Shown: in pieces, positions 45,488 through 55,601 of the stretch
Position numbering within the stretch: the stretch's first letter is position 1
Layout of the letters: each line of letters begins with the position of its first letter
Assembly (NCBI RefSeq): GCF_963082655.1
Contig: NC_081555.1
Location: forward strand, 177,738,944 to 177,802,943
DNA: 64,000 nt
Direction of reading: 5' to 3'
DNA from: Stomoxys calcitrans
Taxonomy: Eukaryota; Arthropoda; Insecta; Diptera; Muscidae
The notes under the pieces: model-generated
Seen by the model: only the letters and a program-made list of their open reading frames with translations
The model's database searches: none
What the model was told of the DNA's origin: nothing
Program-made: the position numbers and the translations under genes

Positions 45488-45751
45488 ATGGTTTGCGTTC
45501 CTTGCTTTATCATTCCAGTATTGCTGTATATATGGCACAAATTTGTCCAACCTATACTACTGAAATATTGGAACCCATGGGAAAAGAAGGACGCTCAAGG
45601 AAATGTGATAAAAGCTGCTCCTGAATTTCCTTTCGAGTGCAAAGGTGGCGTGTGCCCCTATCCTGGTGCAAAGAAGAAGCCTGTTGAGGAATCTGCGGCA
45701 ACAGAAAAAGCAACTGTAAACGACAGCACTGACCATACAAAGAAAGAGTAG
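45488..45751 (+). CDS. CG18508: UPF0729 / C18orf32-family small protein (CG18508 ortholog)
   Basis: An intact 87-codon single-exon frame begins at ATG 45488 and ends at TAG 45751. The protein opens MVCVPCFIIPVLLYIWHKF, the conserved N-terminus of the family: two cysteines, then a hydrophobic helix that would anchor it in a membrane. A conserved WNPWEKK stretch and a FPFECKGGVCPYPG segment with two more cysteines follow, then a Lys/Glu-rich tail. Human C18orf32 is of similar size and starts the same way; it has been linked to the ER and lipid droplets, but the molecular job is not settled. The gene is divergent from Rip11, about 1.5 kb from its likely start. From memory, the Drosophila ortholog lies near Notch on the X. 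Confidence 0.9.
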   Translation: MVCVPCFIIPVLLYIWHKFVQPILLKYWNPWEKKDAQGNVIKAAPEFPFECKGGVCPYPGAKKKPVEESAATEKATVNDSTDHTKKE

Positions 45752-45910
45752 TAATCTGTGTTACTATTTACTTTAGCCTATTATAAGTATATATTAAGCA
45801 TATTTTAATTGATGTGTGGTGGTTTGGGTACAATGTTGTCATTAGATATTTTGATTATTAACATTCAAGAAATGATTATGACTATCATTTGTAGATAAAT
45901 GTATTAGATA

Positions 45911-45920
45911 AATAAATAAA
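45911..45920 (+). terminator. Poly(A) signals for CG18508
   Basis: Two overlapping AATAAA hexamers (45911-45916 and 45915-45920) lie about 160 nt after the stop codon. They would give a short 3' UTR. Confidence 0.5.
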
Positions 45921-46249
45921 ATGTGCACTGGGTGACATGGGAAAGCTATTTATTCCATTTGCATTCTGTGCAATAGCTTTCCTATATCACTAACTGCCTC
46001 GATATAAATTTAAATTAGATTTTATCTCTGTTTGTTATATTTTGTGCCTGTTCGAAGAAATCGAATATATATGTATTGGTCTAGTTTAACCTGAATTTGG
46101 AAGTCAAAATAGAAGCTATCGTGCAAATAATTCTGTTAAATCGAAAAGGAGTTGCCTCCCCTAGCCACTCCAAAAGTTTAATTGAAAGATCAAGAATAAT
46201 TTTGGAGAGTTTGATTTAAATGCGGCACAAAGACCGTTGTTTAGGCCCT
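45921..46249. other. Intergenic, no feature
   Basis: Sequence downstream of CG18508, AT-rich and without repeats I recognise. Confidence 0.35.
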
Positions 46250-47012
46250 TTCACTATACTTCTCTATAACGAATAAAATTGAAGACAACTTTTTTTCAGC
46301 CATTTTCAACTATTTTAACCTCTCTATTACGAACTTCCCTATAACGAGAACTTCTCCGTGACAATTTGTCTTTTAAAAAATAATAGAACGTTATCCAGTG
46401 AATTTCAGAACGTTATCATACCCGGGTATTCAGATGCATTATAGTGGTATTTTTGCTGGAAAGTGCTTAAAAATCCGCTTGAATTTTACAATATCTCATC
46501 TGGTTTGGGGGATTGATTTTCGACTTTTTTTAAATTTTTGCCAAGACATGCTTACCAAATCTGTTTTGTACAAACAACATTAGTAGCCTCCTTCAAAGCC
46601 AATTTACTAAAGAATTTCGATTTTGAACCCATTTTAGTCCGAAATGGAAATATGGGTATTTTAGTGAAAAAATTCGGGTAGTTTTTATTTTTTGTTTTTT
46701 AAGCACAGTTCATTTGCAAAATTCAAAATTTTCGTTTTTAGAAAATCGGGCCACAAATGAAGATTTGATTTAGGGGCTTGCCAAGAGGTGCCCGTGCCAC
46801 CTAGGTCCTTAAAATTTTGCGTATAATCTCGTTAACACCTCAGCTATAACCATTCAATGTTTCAATGAGTGAGTTGACGGCAGACTCTTTACTATTTTTT
46901 CGATTCCACTGTGTGTTTGTTTATTTTTTTACTTAGTAATTTGGTACTTTTCTCTAAAACATAGTATATCGTCGGTCCTCAACTGCTACGTTGTAGAGAA
47001 ATTCGACTGTAC
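46250..47012. mobile_element. Possible pogo/Tigger-like non-autonomous element
   Basis: The left end CTATACTTCTCTATAACGAA and the right end (complement) CAGTCGAATTTCTCTACAAC GTAG are imperfect inverted repeats of the CTCTAYAACG type. Further CTCTATTACGAACTTCCCTA TAACGAG words lie just inside the left end. No transposase frame is preserved. Confidence 0.4.
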
Positions 47013-47329
47013 TTGTAAAATATATCTTGCATAGTCTTAGGCAAGATTATTTATAGACAATTATATTGGCCCACAGAGTCAATATAATTGTAAGTAATAG
47101 ATGGGTAAGATGTGGGTCTCTTATCATATTATTTTGTTGTAATTATATAGTACACATCACGATGTATCCATCTATCAAACAGAAGAAGGTCGACTGGGAC
47201 GGAGGGATTCAGAGAATACACCAATAGCCGCTTATACCGTACGTATTGCTAAGAAATAGAAATAGAAGAAATTTTGAGACATCATTAACACCCGACACGG
47301 GACAACTATGAGAACCAGACAGGCTATTT
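47013..47329. other. Intergenic, no feature
   Basis: Nothing recognised. Confidence 0.3.
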
Positions 47330-47505
47330 TTGGCTCCGATGTGTTCCGTTCTTCATTATTTTGAGAGGCTCAGCTGAAAACTAACAGGCGCGTCCACAGT
47401 TTGCGCATGGTGGAATGCTCCATATGGTGTACTTGCAAATGCATCAGCAGTATCGAGTGAAAAATCTCAGTGAGAAGCGGAGTGGCACCGGTTTTTGCTC
47501 AAACC
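47330..47505 (+). mobile_element. Dispersed repeat family B, diverged 5' part
   Basis: CTCCGATGTGTTCCGTTCTT, GCTCAGCTGAAAACTAACAG and GCGTCCACAGTTTGCGCATG parallel the start of the copy at 47786. Confidence 0.5.
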
Positions 47506-47785
47506 TCCTGTACACGCTGAGGTTTCAGGGACCTTTTCCAACGTTATTAGGCTATAGCATCCAAGTTATACATTCTACGTCAAAAAGTAAAGTATCAAGA
47601 ATTCTAAAAATTTTTTGTTGTGAATCGATTAAAGCCTGGTTTGGGCCGATATATTTATTTGGAGCATTCTTGCAATGCTTTTTCTTTTCTTGTCTGAGTT
47701 TGAGACTTTGATAGAGATGAGGCAAACATTTTTAAATTTCGCTTTTCGAATGTAAAAAAGGTATAAACAACAATCACGAAGTAGT
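47506..47785. other. Intergenic, no feature
   Basis: Nothing recognised. Confidence 0.3.
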
Positions 47786-48055
47786 GGGGTCCGTTCTTTG
47801 CCGTCACGAAAAGCTTAGCTGCGAGCTACTGGGAGCGTCCACAGGTTGCGGAGAGTCTCAGCGGGAGGCCGGGCGGCTCCGGCTCTTGCACTAATACTGA
47901 GTGCCTATGATGGTCGATATGACAAGGCGAGTTATTGGCGCCTTTAAATAACCAATGGCCACCTTGTTCCCGCGGCGATTGGTCCTTGGACTGGAACCAA
48001 CTTGCTCACCTACAGGAGCTTGACGAGGATCACCACCTCCCCTTGAAAATGTGGT
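47786..48055 (+). mobile_element. Dispersed repeat family B, most complete copy
   Basis: GGGGTCCGTTCTTTGCCGTC, GAGCGTCCACAGGTTGCGGA, GAGGCCGGGCGGCTCCGGCT, GATGGTCGATATGACAAGGC and CACCTACAGGAGCTTGACGA in order, ending in a CAACAACAACC tail. It is GC-rich and SINE-like in size, but I see no clear A and B boxes, so it may be a LINE 3' end. Confidence 0.65.
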
Positions 48056-48095
48056 TACAACAACAACCACAACAACAGTAAATTACCATATTATC

Positions 48096-48215
48096 AATCC
48101 CATGGCAGCCGGTTGTATGTACCGGATTGACACGATGAATTCCTTCATCGGCAAGGGTTGCCGCCTCAGTGTTCCACACACTGCTACTACAATAACAACA
48201 ACAACCATATTATGC
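48096..48215 (+). mobile_element. Short dispersed repeat family C
   Basis: CAATCCCATGGCAGCCGGTT, CCGGATTGACACGATGAATT CCTTC and GGCAAGGGTTGCCGCCTCAG with a CAACAACAAC tail. Confidence 0.75.
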
Positions 48216-48279
48216 TATATGGGATTGCATAACACTACGACTTCTTTGCACACCATCACTACACATATTAACATGCAAA

Positions 48280-49335
48280 ACTTTTTAAGGGTATCGCCAA
48301 CACGTCCTTTCCGCCGCGCCTTAAACATTGGACTAAAAATTATCTGTGTGGTCGCCAGTTGTTTGCGAAATAAGGATATAAGAAGAAGTCCCAAGGCGGG
48401 TTGAAATCTCCGGCACTGTTTAACCTCTGTCGCTCATCTATTCCACACCTTCTAGACGGTATCGTAATCGTATCATATGCACGATCGTGGCTTCGGGCTC
48501 CTTCTTTGGTGGCATCTGCGTGAGTTTGAACTATTACCTTGGCAATCTTGCCATGACATGATGTCGAAGCAGTGTCTCCTTGATTGCTATCGCAAAGATA
48601 GCATCCATCTTGTGGATAGGCATCCACCGGCCATTAGCGTGAATCTACATGATCTAGAGTGTGAGGTTCAGCGTTGCATGGGGAAATCTCTATATTAGTC
48701 GGGGTTTCAAGCGGTTCTAGTTAGCGTTCACGCAGACATGGTAGCAGAAGTTATCAACCAGCTACCGATTGAACGCAGTCCTTGGAGATCGACTGCCACC
48801 CATATGCACCCGAAAAAGTTAGTCTCCTTCGCAAACCAAAGGCCGAATTACCGCATACGTGATTGAGAATGCTTTCATATCACATGAAAGTTCATCTCGT
48901 GTATTGTGGATGTTATACCACTTTATACACATTTTATTATTTTTTTTTTTTAATCATTATCGATTTAAACTTTTGGGTTCTTCTTTGTCAGAAATTCCCT
49001 TTTAATACATAATTCACAATAGAGATTTCGAACGGTTTTACTCGTTCAAGTATGCGGTAATTTGGCCCCCGATTAGTTCTTGCTCAATTGTGTTCCGGCA
49101 GATGCGGCCGCTTTAACTCCAACAGAGATAGGATTGATGCCAGCGTGTTGGATGTGTGTCCCTATTGTGATCTGGGATCACACAACACACGTTACCTATT
49201 CAACTGTCCAGCCAGACCCGCTTGTCTCACACCCAGATTGTTCTGGATACACCTCACTTAAGTCGCAGAGTTCCTGGATCTGGATATTCAACAGAACCAA
49301 GCAGACGAAAGAAGGAATTGGTAAAAAAACTGAAG
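48280..49335 (+). pseudogene. Decayed jockey-like LINE (RT to C-terminus)
   Basis: In shifting plus-strand frames: SQGGLKSPALFNLCRSSIPH and VIVSYA near 48385-48480 (the QGG-LSP-LFN motif and the ruined YADD box), SKQCLLDCYRKDS near 48570-48605, then DASVLDVCPYCDLGSHNTRY with LFNCPARPACLTPRLFW near 49130-49255, the Cys-rich jockey C-terminus. Many stops. It ends near 49335 before an AT-rich region. Confidence 0.75.
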
Positions 49336-49339
49336 TTGT

Positions 49340-50869
49340 GCCCAGAATAATTTTTTTTACTGTTTGGCCAAAGGCAACCCAATCGAACCACAAATAAAAC
49401 AATTTATTTATTTTTTGTTTTAACAATTATAATATTGTATTTTGTTTATTTTACAGTACAGAGGTCATATACTGTCTTCCTTTAAATTGTATATATGTAT
49501 AAAAAAAATGTATATTTATAAAATAAGAATAATAAAGCAAAAACGAAAGAGACAGCAGGAGTGGGAGTAGGAAGAATTTAACTTTAAGAATTTTACACTT
49601 AATAACGACATGATGGGCAAAAAACATTGACGTCAATATTTTTAAAAATTACCACACATAAAAAATAATCTTATACGGCTTAAACATTGCTTATAGAAAA
49701 AGGTAGTGTTGGTAGAGGGGGTGGTAGGGGAGGGGAAATGCGATTTTTTGCATTTCAAATATTGTATGTATGTATAGTAAAAATGTCTTAATGCCTAAAG
49801 AGATGATGATATCAATTAAATATTAATTAAAAAATAATTATTATTTATATATTCTAAAAAAAAACTTTAGCACTTATAGACTACAGTGGGGATTGGAGTG
49901 AAGTTGGAGTGTTGGTGTTTTCTTTTTTCTTCTTCCTTCAATAATCATTACATTTAATAAAAAATCCTAAAAATCCAAAAAACGAAAAAATAAACAAGAA
50001 CTACAATTTTACAATATACAACACAAAAATTACAAATAAAAGGCGTTTCGTTTTGCTTTCTTATAAATGGTCTACAAACTAAACTTAATAGTTAATTATA
50101 TTTTAATTTTTGAGATACTTTTTACATGAAAAAAATACGCAATTATAATATTTCGATATCTAAATGTACGACGTTTACGTGTATTACATTTCAAATCTGT
50201 AAACATGTACTAAAATATAAAATTAGAATTTTTTTTTGTTTATTGTATTTTATTTTTTGTTACTGGCTTTTGTATGTTCACTTTAACTAAGTAGGCCATA
50301 CACATACATACTTGTATAGGTATGCATGCCTCTTGGCATTTGGAAGCAATAGTTTTCAGTTTGTTTTTTTTTTTTTGTATATAAATATTTATTAAGCTTT
50401 TGTATCATTACTTAATTACATCTTGAAATACATAGTTACAATGTATAAAAATCGCAATTATTAAAAACAATTCTCTTAACTTTGTTTACAATTAAACTAA
50501 ACAAAATCTAAGGGCTTACTAATGTTACAAAAAAAAAACATTAATGGGGGAGGGAGGGGGGTATTGAGGGGATGTGTCGACAATATATACAACAGTAATC
50601 GAGAAATATAATGTTATTTATAACAAGGTATGATATGACGCTGCTATTTTGCTCATAGAACTCAGTGCAACTTCTGCGAAATATTTTCGTAGTCTCTTCG
50701 TCAAGTCAAACTTAGTACTAGGCTTAATAGAATATACATGTATAGGGCCACAATCGACTTCGTTTCATTGTTGTTGTTTAACTTTTGTTTATGTTAAAGC
50801 TTCGAAGAGACAATTTGAGTTTTGACAGTTGTTGGTGAGAAAAGTCGAAGTCAGTATTAGGCTTATGGC
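49340..50869. other. Repeat-poor block with G-rich runs
   Basis: About 1.5 kb with no recognised element and long A/T runs, resembling UTR or conserved non-coding DNA. G-rich runs occur at 49708-49735 and 50545-50570 (four runs of three or more G in the second, a possible G-quadruplex). No coding frame. Confidence 0.4.
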
Positions 50870-51040
50870 CTAAACAAAATGTCAAAAAATCAACTCGCAA
50901 AAGTTAAACAATTTTTAACTTTGACGACAAAGACACTACTTACGTGTGGAAGCACAGAATGACGCTCGCTTTCAAACGTCAAAGTAGAGAATTGTTTGAT
51001 TTTTCCGCGAGTTTTTTGTGGGATTTGTGCAACGCGACGC
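50870..51040 (+). mobile_element. Foldback element, copy 2
   Basis: AACTCGCAAAAGTTAAACAA at 50892 and the complement AACTCGCGGAAAAATCAAAC at 51013 form inverted arms. The core has GTGTGGAAGCACAGAATGAC GCTCGCTTTCAA, shared with 10132-10290. Confidence 0.7.
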
Positions 51041-51389
51041 TCAAAAGCAAAACTCAACGCGCTCATTTTGTTTCGGCCTTTACTTCTCATTCGAGACGAG
51101 CTTTACACGAATATGACTGGCAAGCCAATGCATTGATTATGCGGATACAACTAACTTTTAGCTGAGTTGCTGTCAGAAAACGCAAACGAAATACAAATTT
51201 GTATTATAGCAACTTTTGTCAACTGATGCCGATAATAGTGTCGTGGTAGTCTGGCAAAAAAAGGCAAACAAACAGATATATCAAACCCAAAAAAATGTCA
51301 AATGTTATTAAATTTTAACCAAACATTTATTTTAAATTTCAGTTATTTTTTTTTTTTTTTTTGTAACCATATATTGTGGAGATTACCGT
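51041..51389. other. Intergenic, no feature
   Basis: Contains a poly(T) run near 51348-51363. Confidence 0.3.
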
Positions 51390-51535
51390 AAAGCTCCAAT
51401 AGATGAGCAAGCTCGTTCCGGTCCATAACCAGTGGTTATTTAAAGGCGCCAATAACTCGTCTTGTCATATCGACTACCACAGGCTCTCAGTATTTGTACA
51501 AGATCCGGTGCCCACGGACTCTCACAGATTTTTGT
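51390..51535 (-). mobile_element. Dispersed repeat family B, minus-strand fragment
   Basis: GAGCAAGCTCGTTCCGGTCC, TTTAAAGGCGCCAATAACTC GTCTTGTCATATCGAC and CCCACGGACTCTCACAG are the complement of 47786-48045. Confidence 0.65.
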
Positions 51536-51763
51536 TATTTTAAAATGTTGTGGAATTGTATTTTTTACAGTGCAGTACAGGAAAAACTGCACAGAGTATG
51601 AAAGAAGAGGCAATAATAGATATTCGACCTATAATAGGACGGAGTTTATAAAATTTGGAAAATACTTGAAAAGTAACAAATAAAAAAATAATGCTTGAGG
51701 TTAGTGGGAGTCACCAAATAATTTTCGCATAAAATGCGCAGTTTTTACACAGCTGCCATACCA

Positions 51764-51907
51764 AATGGTACAGTACCTCACAAATGTCGCCAGCATTAGG
51801 AGGGGAAAACTACCGCTGAAAATTTTTATGATGCTCTTGCCAGGATTCGAACCCAGGCGTTCAGCGTCATAAGCGGACATGCTAACCCCTGGGCTACGGT
51901 GGCCTCC
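51764..51907 (-). mobile_element. tRNA-derived SINE, head half
   Basis: AATGTCGCCAGCATTAGGAG GGG, CCAGGATTCGAACCCAGGCG and GGGCTACGGTGGCCTCC. The tRNA head is intact in both boxes; the body and tail are missing. Confidence 0.88.
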
Positions 51908-52545
51908 ACTATACTATATATTCACTATATTTATATATTATATAAACAGAGATTATTGTTGTTCAGTGATATATAGCAGATTTTCCAAAGGAACTTTTTT
52001 GTCATCCTCCTTAAAGCAGTTTTATTGGCAAACCTTGCACCAAGTTAGAATGGGTACCACCTTAACCCTAAAATGTACTTTACATTCATAATGAATACTG
52101 GCGTATGGGTTAAGGTTTGGGGTGTTTTAGATGTATTCGGAGATCCATTGTAGAATTCCATGGCTAACATTTTTATAGAATATTTTGGTCAGCCACACAC
52201 ACATACGTTTTAAATAAGTTAACAATTTTTTAAAAAATGTTAAATGTTTCATGAGGATTAAAATGTTCAACAAGAACAGACACTGTATTGTAAAAATGAA
52301 AGGATTACTAGTTGTCGTAAACCGAATATTGACAAAAAAAATGTTCTGAAGTGTGAAACTTCTCCCTTCTTGTTAGGTTACTTTTCGATGTAAACTTTCA
52401 AAACTCCGATACACTTTTCTTCTGTTTTTGCCTCTTCTTTCATAATCAATGCAATATTTCCTGTTCCTTTTTGTTGTTGTAGCAGTGTGTTTGTACACTG
52501 TTATTTTTTGTAGTGTTCTACAACGTTATCATAGCATGTTTTACA
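51908..52545. other. Intergenic, no feature
   Basis: Nothing recognised. Confidence 0.3.
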
Positions 52546-52650
52546 GTTCAATCCCATGGCAGCCGGTTGTGCGTACCGGATTGACCTGATGAATTCCTTC
52601 ATCGGCAAGGGTTGCCGTGTACAAAACACTGCTACAACAACAATAACAGT
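52546..52650 (+). mobile_element. Short dispersed repeat family C
   Basis: CAATCCCATGGCAGCCGGTT, GCGTACCGGATTGACCTGAT and GGCAAGGGTTGCCGTGTACA with a CTACAACAACAA tail. Confidence 0.75.
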
Positions 52651-53504
52651 TACATACCATATGAAGCATGCGGCTACAACAAGTCTTACTTTTACCTTGC
52701 GTCATTTGCATTTTAAATCAATACATTTCCACACTGCATCCCTAAGTGATGTCTCTAAAAACTAACAATTTACTTCAAAATTTATTAACGTCAAAAACAA
52801 AAAAAGCTGTTACAAAAAAGCAGTTGCCATTCGCAATGCAAATTTGCCTACTGACGACGCAATTTAAACAAGGTTGCCAGATCAAATGAATTTTTCTTCG
52901 GGTAACAGGGTGATATAATAGACTTTGGTAAATTTTTTCTGGCAACTTAAGCCAAGACATTTATGGCCCCATTGAAAAATATTTTTGTAGACTACAAGAT
53001 GGCCAAAAAAACATCAATTTACCATTTTGGCCGATTTTTAATAATTTTTGTCTAATAAAGTACATATTAACTGAAATTAAACATTTTCATTTGCAAATAA
53101 CTTTATTTCATGTTGCATTAACCTATCGAAACATAAGTTTTTAGTTAGTAATATTATCCAATGCCTATTACGTCACCCTGTTACACAAAGAAAATTTCAT
53201 TTGAGCTGCGTACATGCAAGCGAATTTTTCGGTAACGGTATCGGTAATGAAAGTTTCGCTTACGATATGTAACATAGTAACGATAATTTCGCCAGAGGTG
53301 CGTAATGCTCTTACGAATGAGAATGTATGTATGCAAATAAAAACGGTTTATTCGGGCACATATGTACTTTGTTAGCCAAAAATGATTAAAATTCGGCCAA
53401 AATGATAAATCGATATTTGTGCCCATCTTGTATTCTACACAACAATTTTCAGTGGCGACATAAATGTCTTGGCTGCAACCGAAAATTTTCGCCAAAGATA
53501 TATA
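52651..53504. other. Intergenic, no feature
   Basis: AT-rich. A 124-codon minus-strand frame (53181-53555) has no domain and overlaps the mariner MITE. Confidence 0.35.
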
Positions 53505-53740
53505 TTGGGTTGCCCAAAAAGTAATTGCGGATTTTTTAAAAGAAAGTAAATGCATTTTTAATAAAACTTAGAATGAACTTTAATCAAATATACTTTTTTT
53601 TACACTTTTTTCTAAAGCAAGCTAAAAGTTACAGCTGATAACTGACAGAAGAATGAATGCAATTACAGAGTCACAAGCTATGAAAAAATTTGTCAACGCC
53701 GACTATATGAAAAATCCGCAATTACTTTTTGGGCAACCAA
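53505..53740. mobile_element. Mariner-type MITE with TA duplication
   Basis: Left TTGGGTTGCCCAAAAAGTAA TTGCGG and right (complement) TTGGTTGCCCAAAAAGTAAT TGCGG are inverted repeats of about 30 bp. They are flanked by TA on both sides, the mariner target. Total 236 bp, no transposase. Confidence 0.85.
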
Positions 53741-54716
53741 TAGTACTAAAATGTATTGTTATATGTTAGTTTACATTATTGCTCGTTGCCAGTCTGTTTA
53801 TAGTCTATTTAGGCCTCTATTGAAAAGAGTTGCCATAAAAAACATTTGGGTTTAATTTCAGTTGTCTTGCCTTAAAGAAATTGTTGTTGAGCTACTTATC
53901 CCAATCGACCCATTAGTCTGCTGTCTAAATAAAAGTAAATTGCTGGTCACATAATATTCAACTAAGTTAAGACTTATGTCGTTCACTTGGCATCTCTTAT
54001 AAATGTACCTCGCCTCTTACTAACAATATAATAATAGATTCGTACGCACAGTCAAATATTTAGCAGAACTTATACTTGCACTTTTGTTGTCCGTAGAGAA
54101 GAGCAAAAGGAATAGAGCAAATTTGATAGTTTGATGAATTAATTTTTTCTTGAGGTGTTTTTCTCAGGAAACATACAAAGACTTTCAAATTTTTAAGTAC
54201 AAATCAGTTTGTGTTCAATTTGTTGATGCTACTTCTTGCAAATATGAAAATGTGTCCGGGAATAATTGGAATTATAGAATTCTCCCATATTTCAACTAAG
54301 AATTAAGCCAATTCAACATAAATATGTCTATGTTTTAAGATGAATTTTAATAATTTTCTCTCTCTCTCTCTCTCTTGTTCTCTGTCCTCATAATAGTCCA
54401 AGCTTTAACGATACATATCTCAATTACTGTCGACAATATTGTACACTAATTTTAAGGTATTAATTTAAAAACTAAATTTGTCTTCTACAGTTTGTTTAAA
54501 GAGGGGGGGTGGGTTGTTTTTTGTGTACCTTAAAGCTTAATAATCGAAATGAAGATTTTTTTACAAATTTTTTCACATTAAGTGGGGATCAAACAAAACG
54601 AAGATTATATAGACCGCGCAGCGCAATGCCGAACGGCCTGCGTCTTTGAGATTCTCGCATACGGTAGAATGAATGGTAATGGTGGTGAGTTGTGGGGCTT
54701 GTTGTTTGTGTTGTTA
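53741..54716. other. Intergenic / possible extended Notch 3' UTR
   Basis: No repeats recognised apart from a TC microsatellite at about 54357-54376. A small GC-rich patch lies at 54608-54665. Confidence 0.4.
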
Positions 54717-55260
54717 TTTATTTGCTGGAGGTGGGAGTTTGGGGTGGGGTGCTGTAAATTTCTCATATGAGTTCCATTGTGTTAAGCTGATTTTTTGTTT
54801 GTATATATGCATGATAATGTCTGTCTTCCTCTTTCGAATGTTTTCGTCCATTCGTCATCTTTTTCTTCCGTTTTGTTTTTTTTTCTTGTTTGTCTTTTAT
54901 GTGTTTGTAGTGCAGTTAGTTAAGCTTACAAATTATGGCTTTTTTCGTGTCTCTTAATACGGTTCTACGCCCTGTTTTTGAAACAGAGCCTAACCAGAAT
55001 TAAACTTATCTTTAACCTAAGCTCTAAAGTTAATTAATTTATGTTTTGTTTTCATTTTAAATATTTACCTATAATTAAAATAAGTCTCTTTGCATTTAGC
55101 ATTTAAGGCATCACCACCAATGTTATCGTCGATGGTGACACTTCACATACGCCCACACTATGGCCACCCAAAAGACGGGCGAGAGGGTGACGACGGCAGG
55201 TAGTGCAGTTAGTGCGAGAAGAGAGTAAACTGGACGATGACTCCCTCTTTACTTTCATTG
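54717..55260 (-). terminator. Notch 3' UTR and candidate poly(A) signal
   Basis: The sequence after the Notch stop is free of recognised repeats. The first minus-strand AATAAA I find is at 54722-54717, giving a 3' UTR of about 540 nt. Longer transcripts are possible because more signals lie farther left. I did not identify clear Brd, GY or K boxes. Confidence 0.35.
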
Positions 55261-55601
55261 TCAAATGTAAATGGCCTCGGATCCTTTGTTGGCTTGGTGG
55301 CCACCCGATATGTAGAGGTTATTGGCAGCCGGCGATTGTACGCCCTCCGACCAATCGGAACGCGGTGATGAACTGGACCAGTGACCTGGTGATTCGGGGG
55401 AAGGCGTTGGATAACTGTCCAATGTTTGCACCATATGCTGAGGCGTATGGCTGCCCGAATGTTGACTGGGCGGCGTCAGGTACTGATAGAAGGCCTGATT
55501 GTGTTGTGATGACGGTGACAACATATTCGCTGTCGACGGTGATGAGGCTGACATTGAGCTTTGTATGGATGGTGGATTCATTTGGCCCGAGTGAAATGAC
55601 T
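55261..55601 (-). CDS. N: Notch terminal exon: PEST and C-terminus
   Basis: Acceptor TTTTGCAG. The exon encodes [60 protein letters not shown] and ends [16 protein letters not shown] at TGA 55261. The WSSSSPR and TPSPESPGH segments are the conserved PEST degron region that limits the life of the intracellular domain. Confidence 0.97.

Noticed and set aside
48051..49397. Plus-strand frames of 117, 73 and 105 codons
   Set aside because: They are fragments of repeat family C and of the dead jockey-like LINE.
53181..53555. Minus-strand frame of 124 codons
   Set aside because: It runs into the mariner MITE and has neither codon bias nor a domain.
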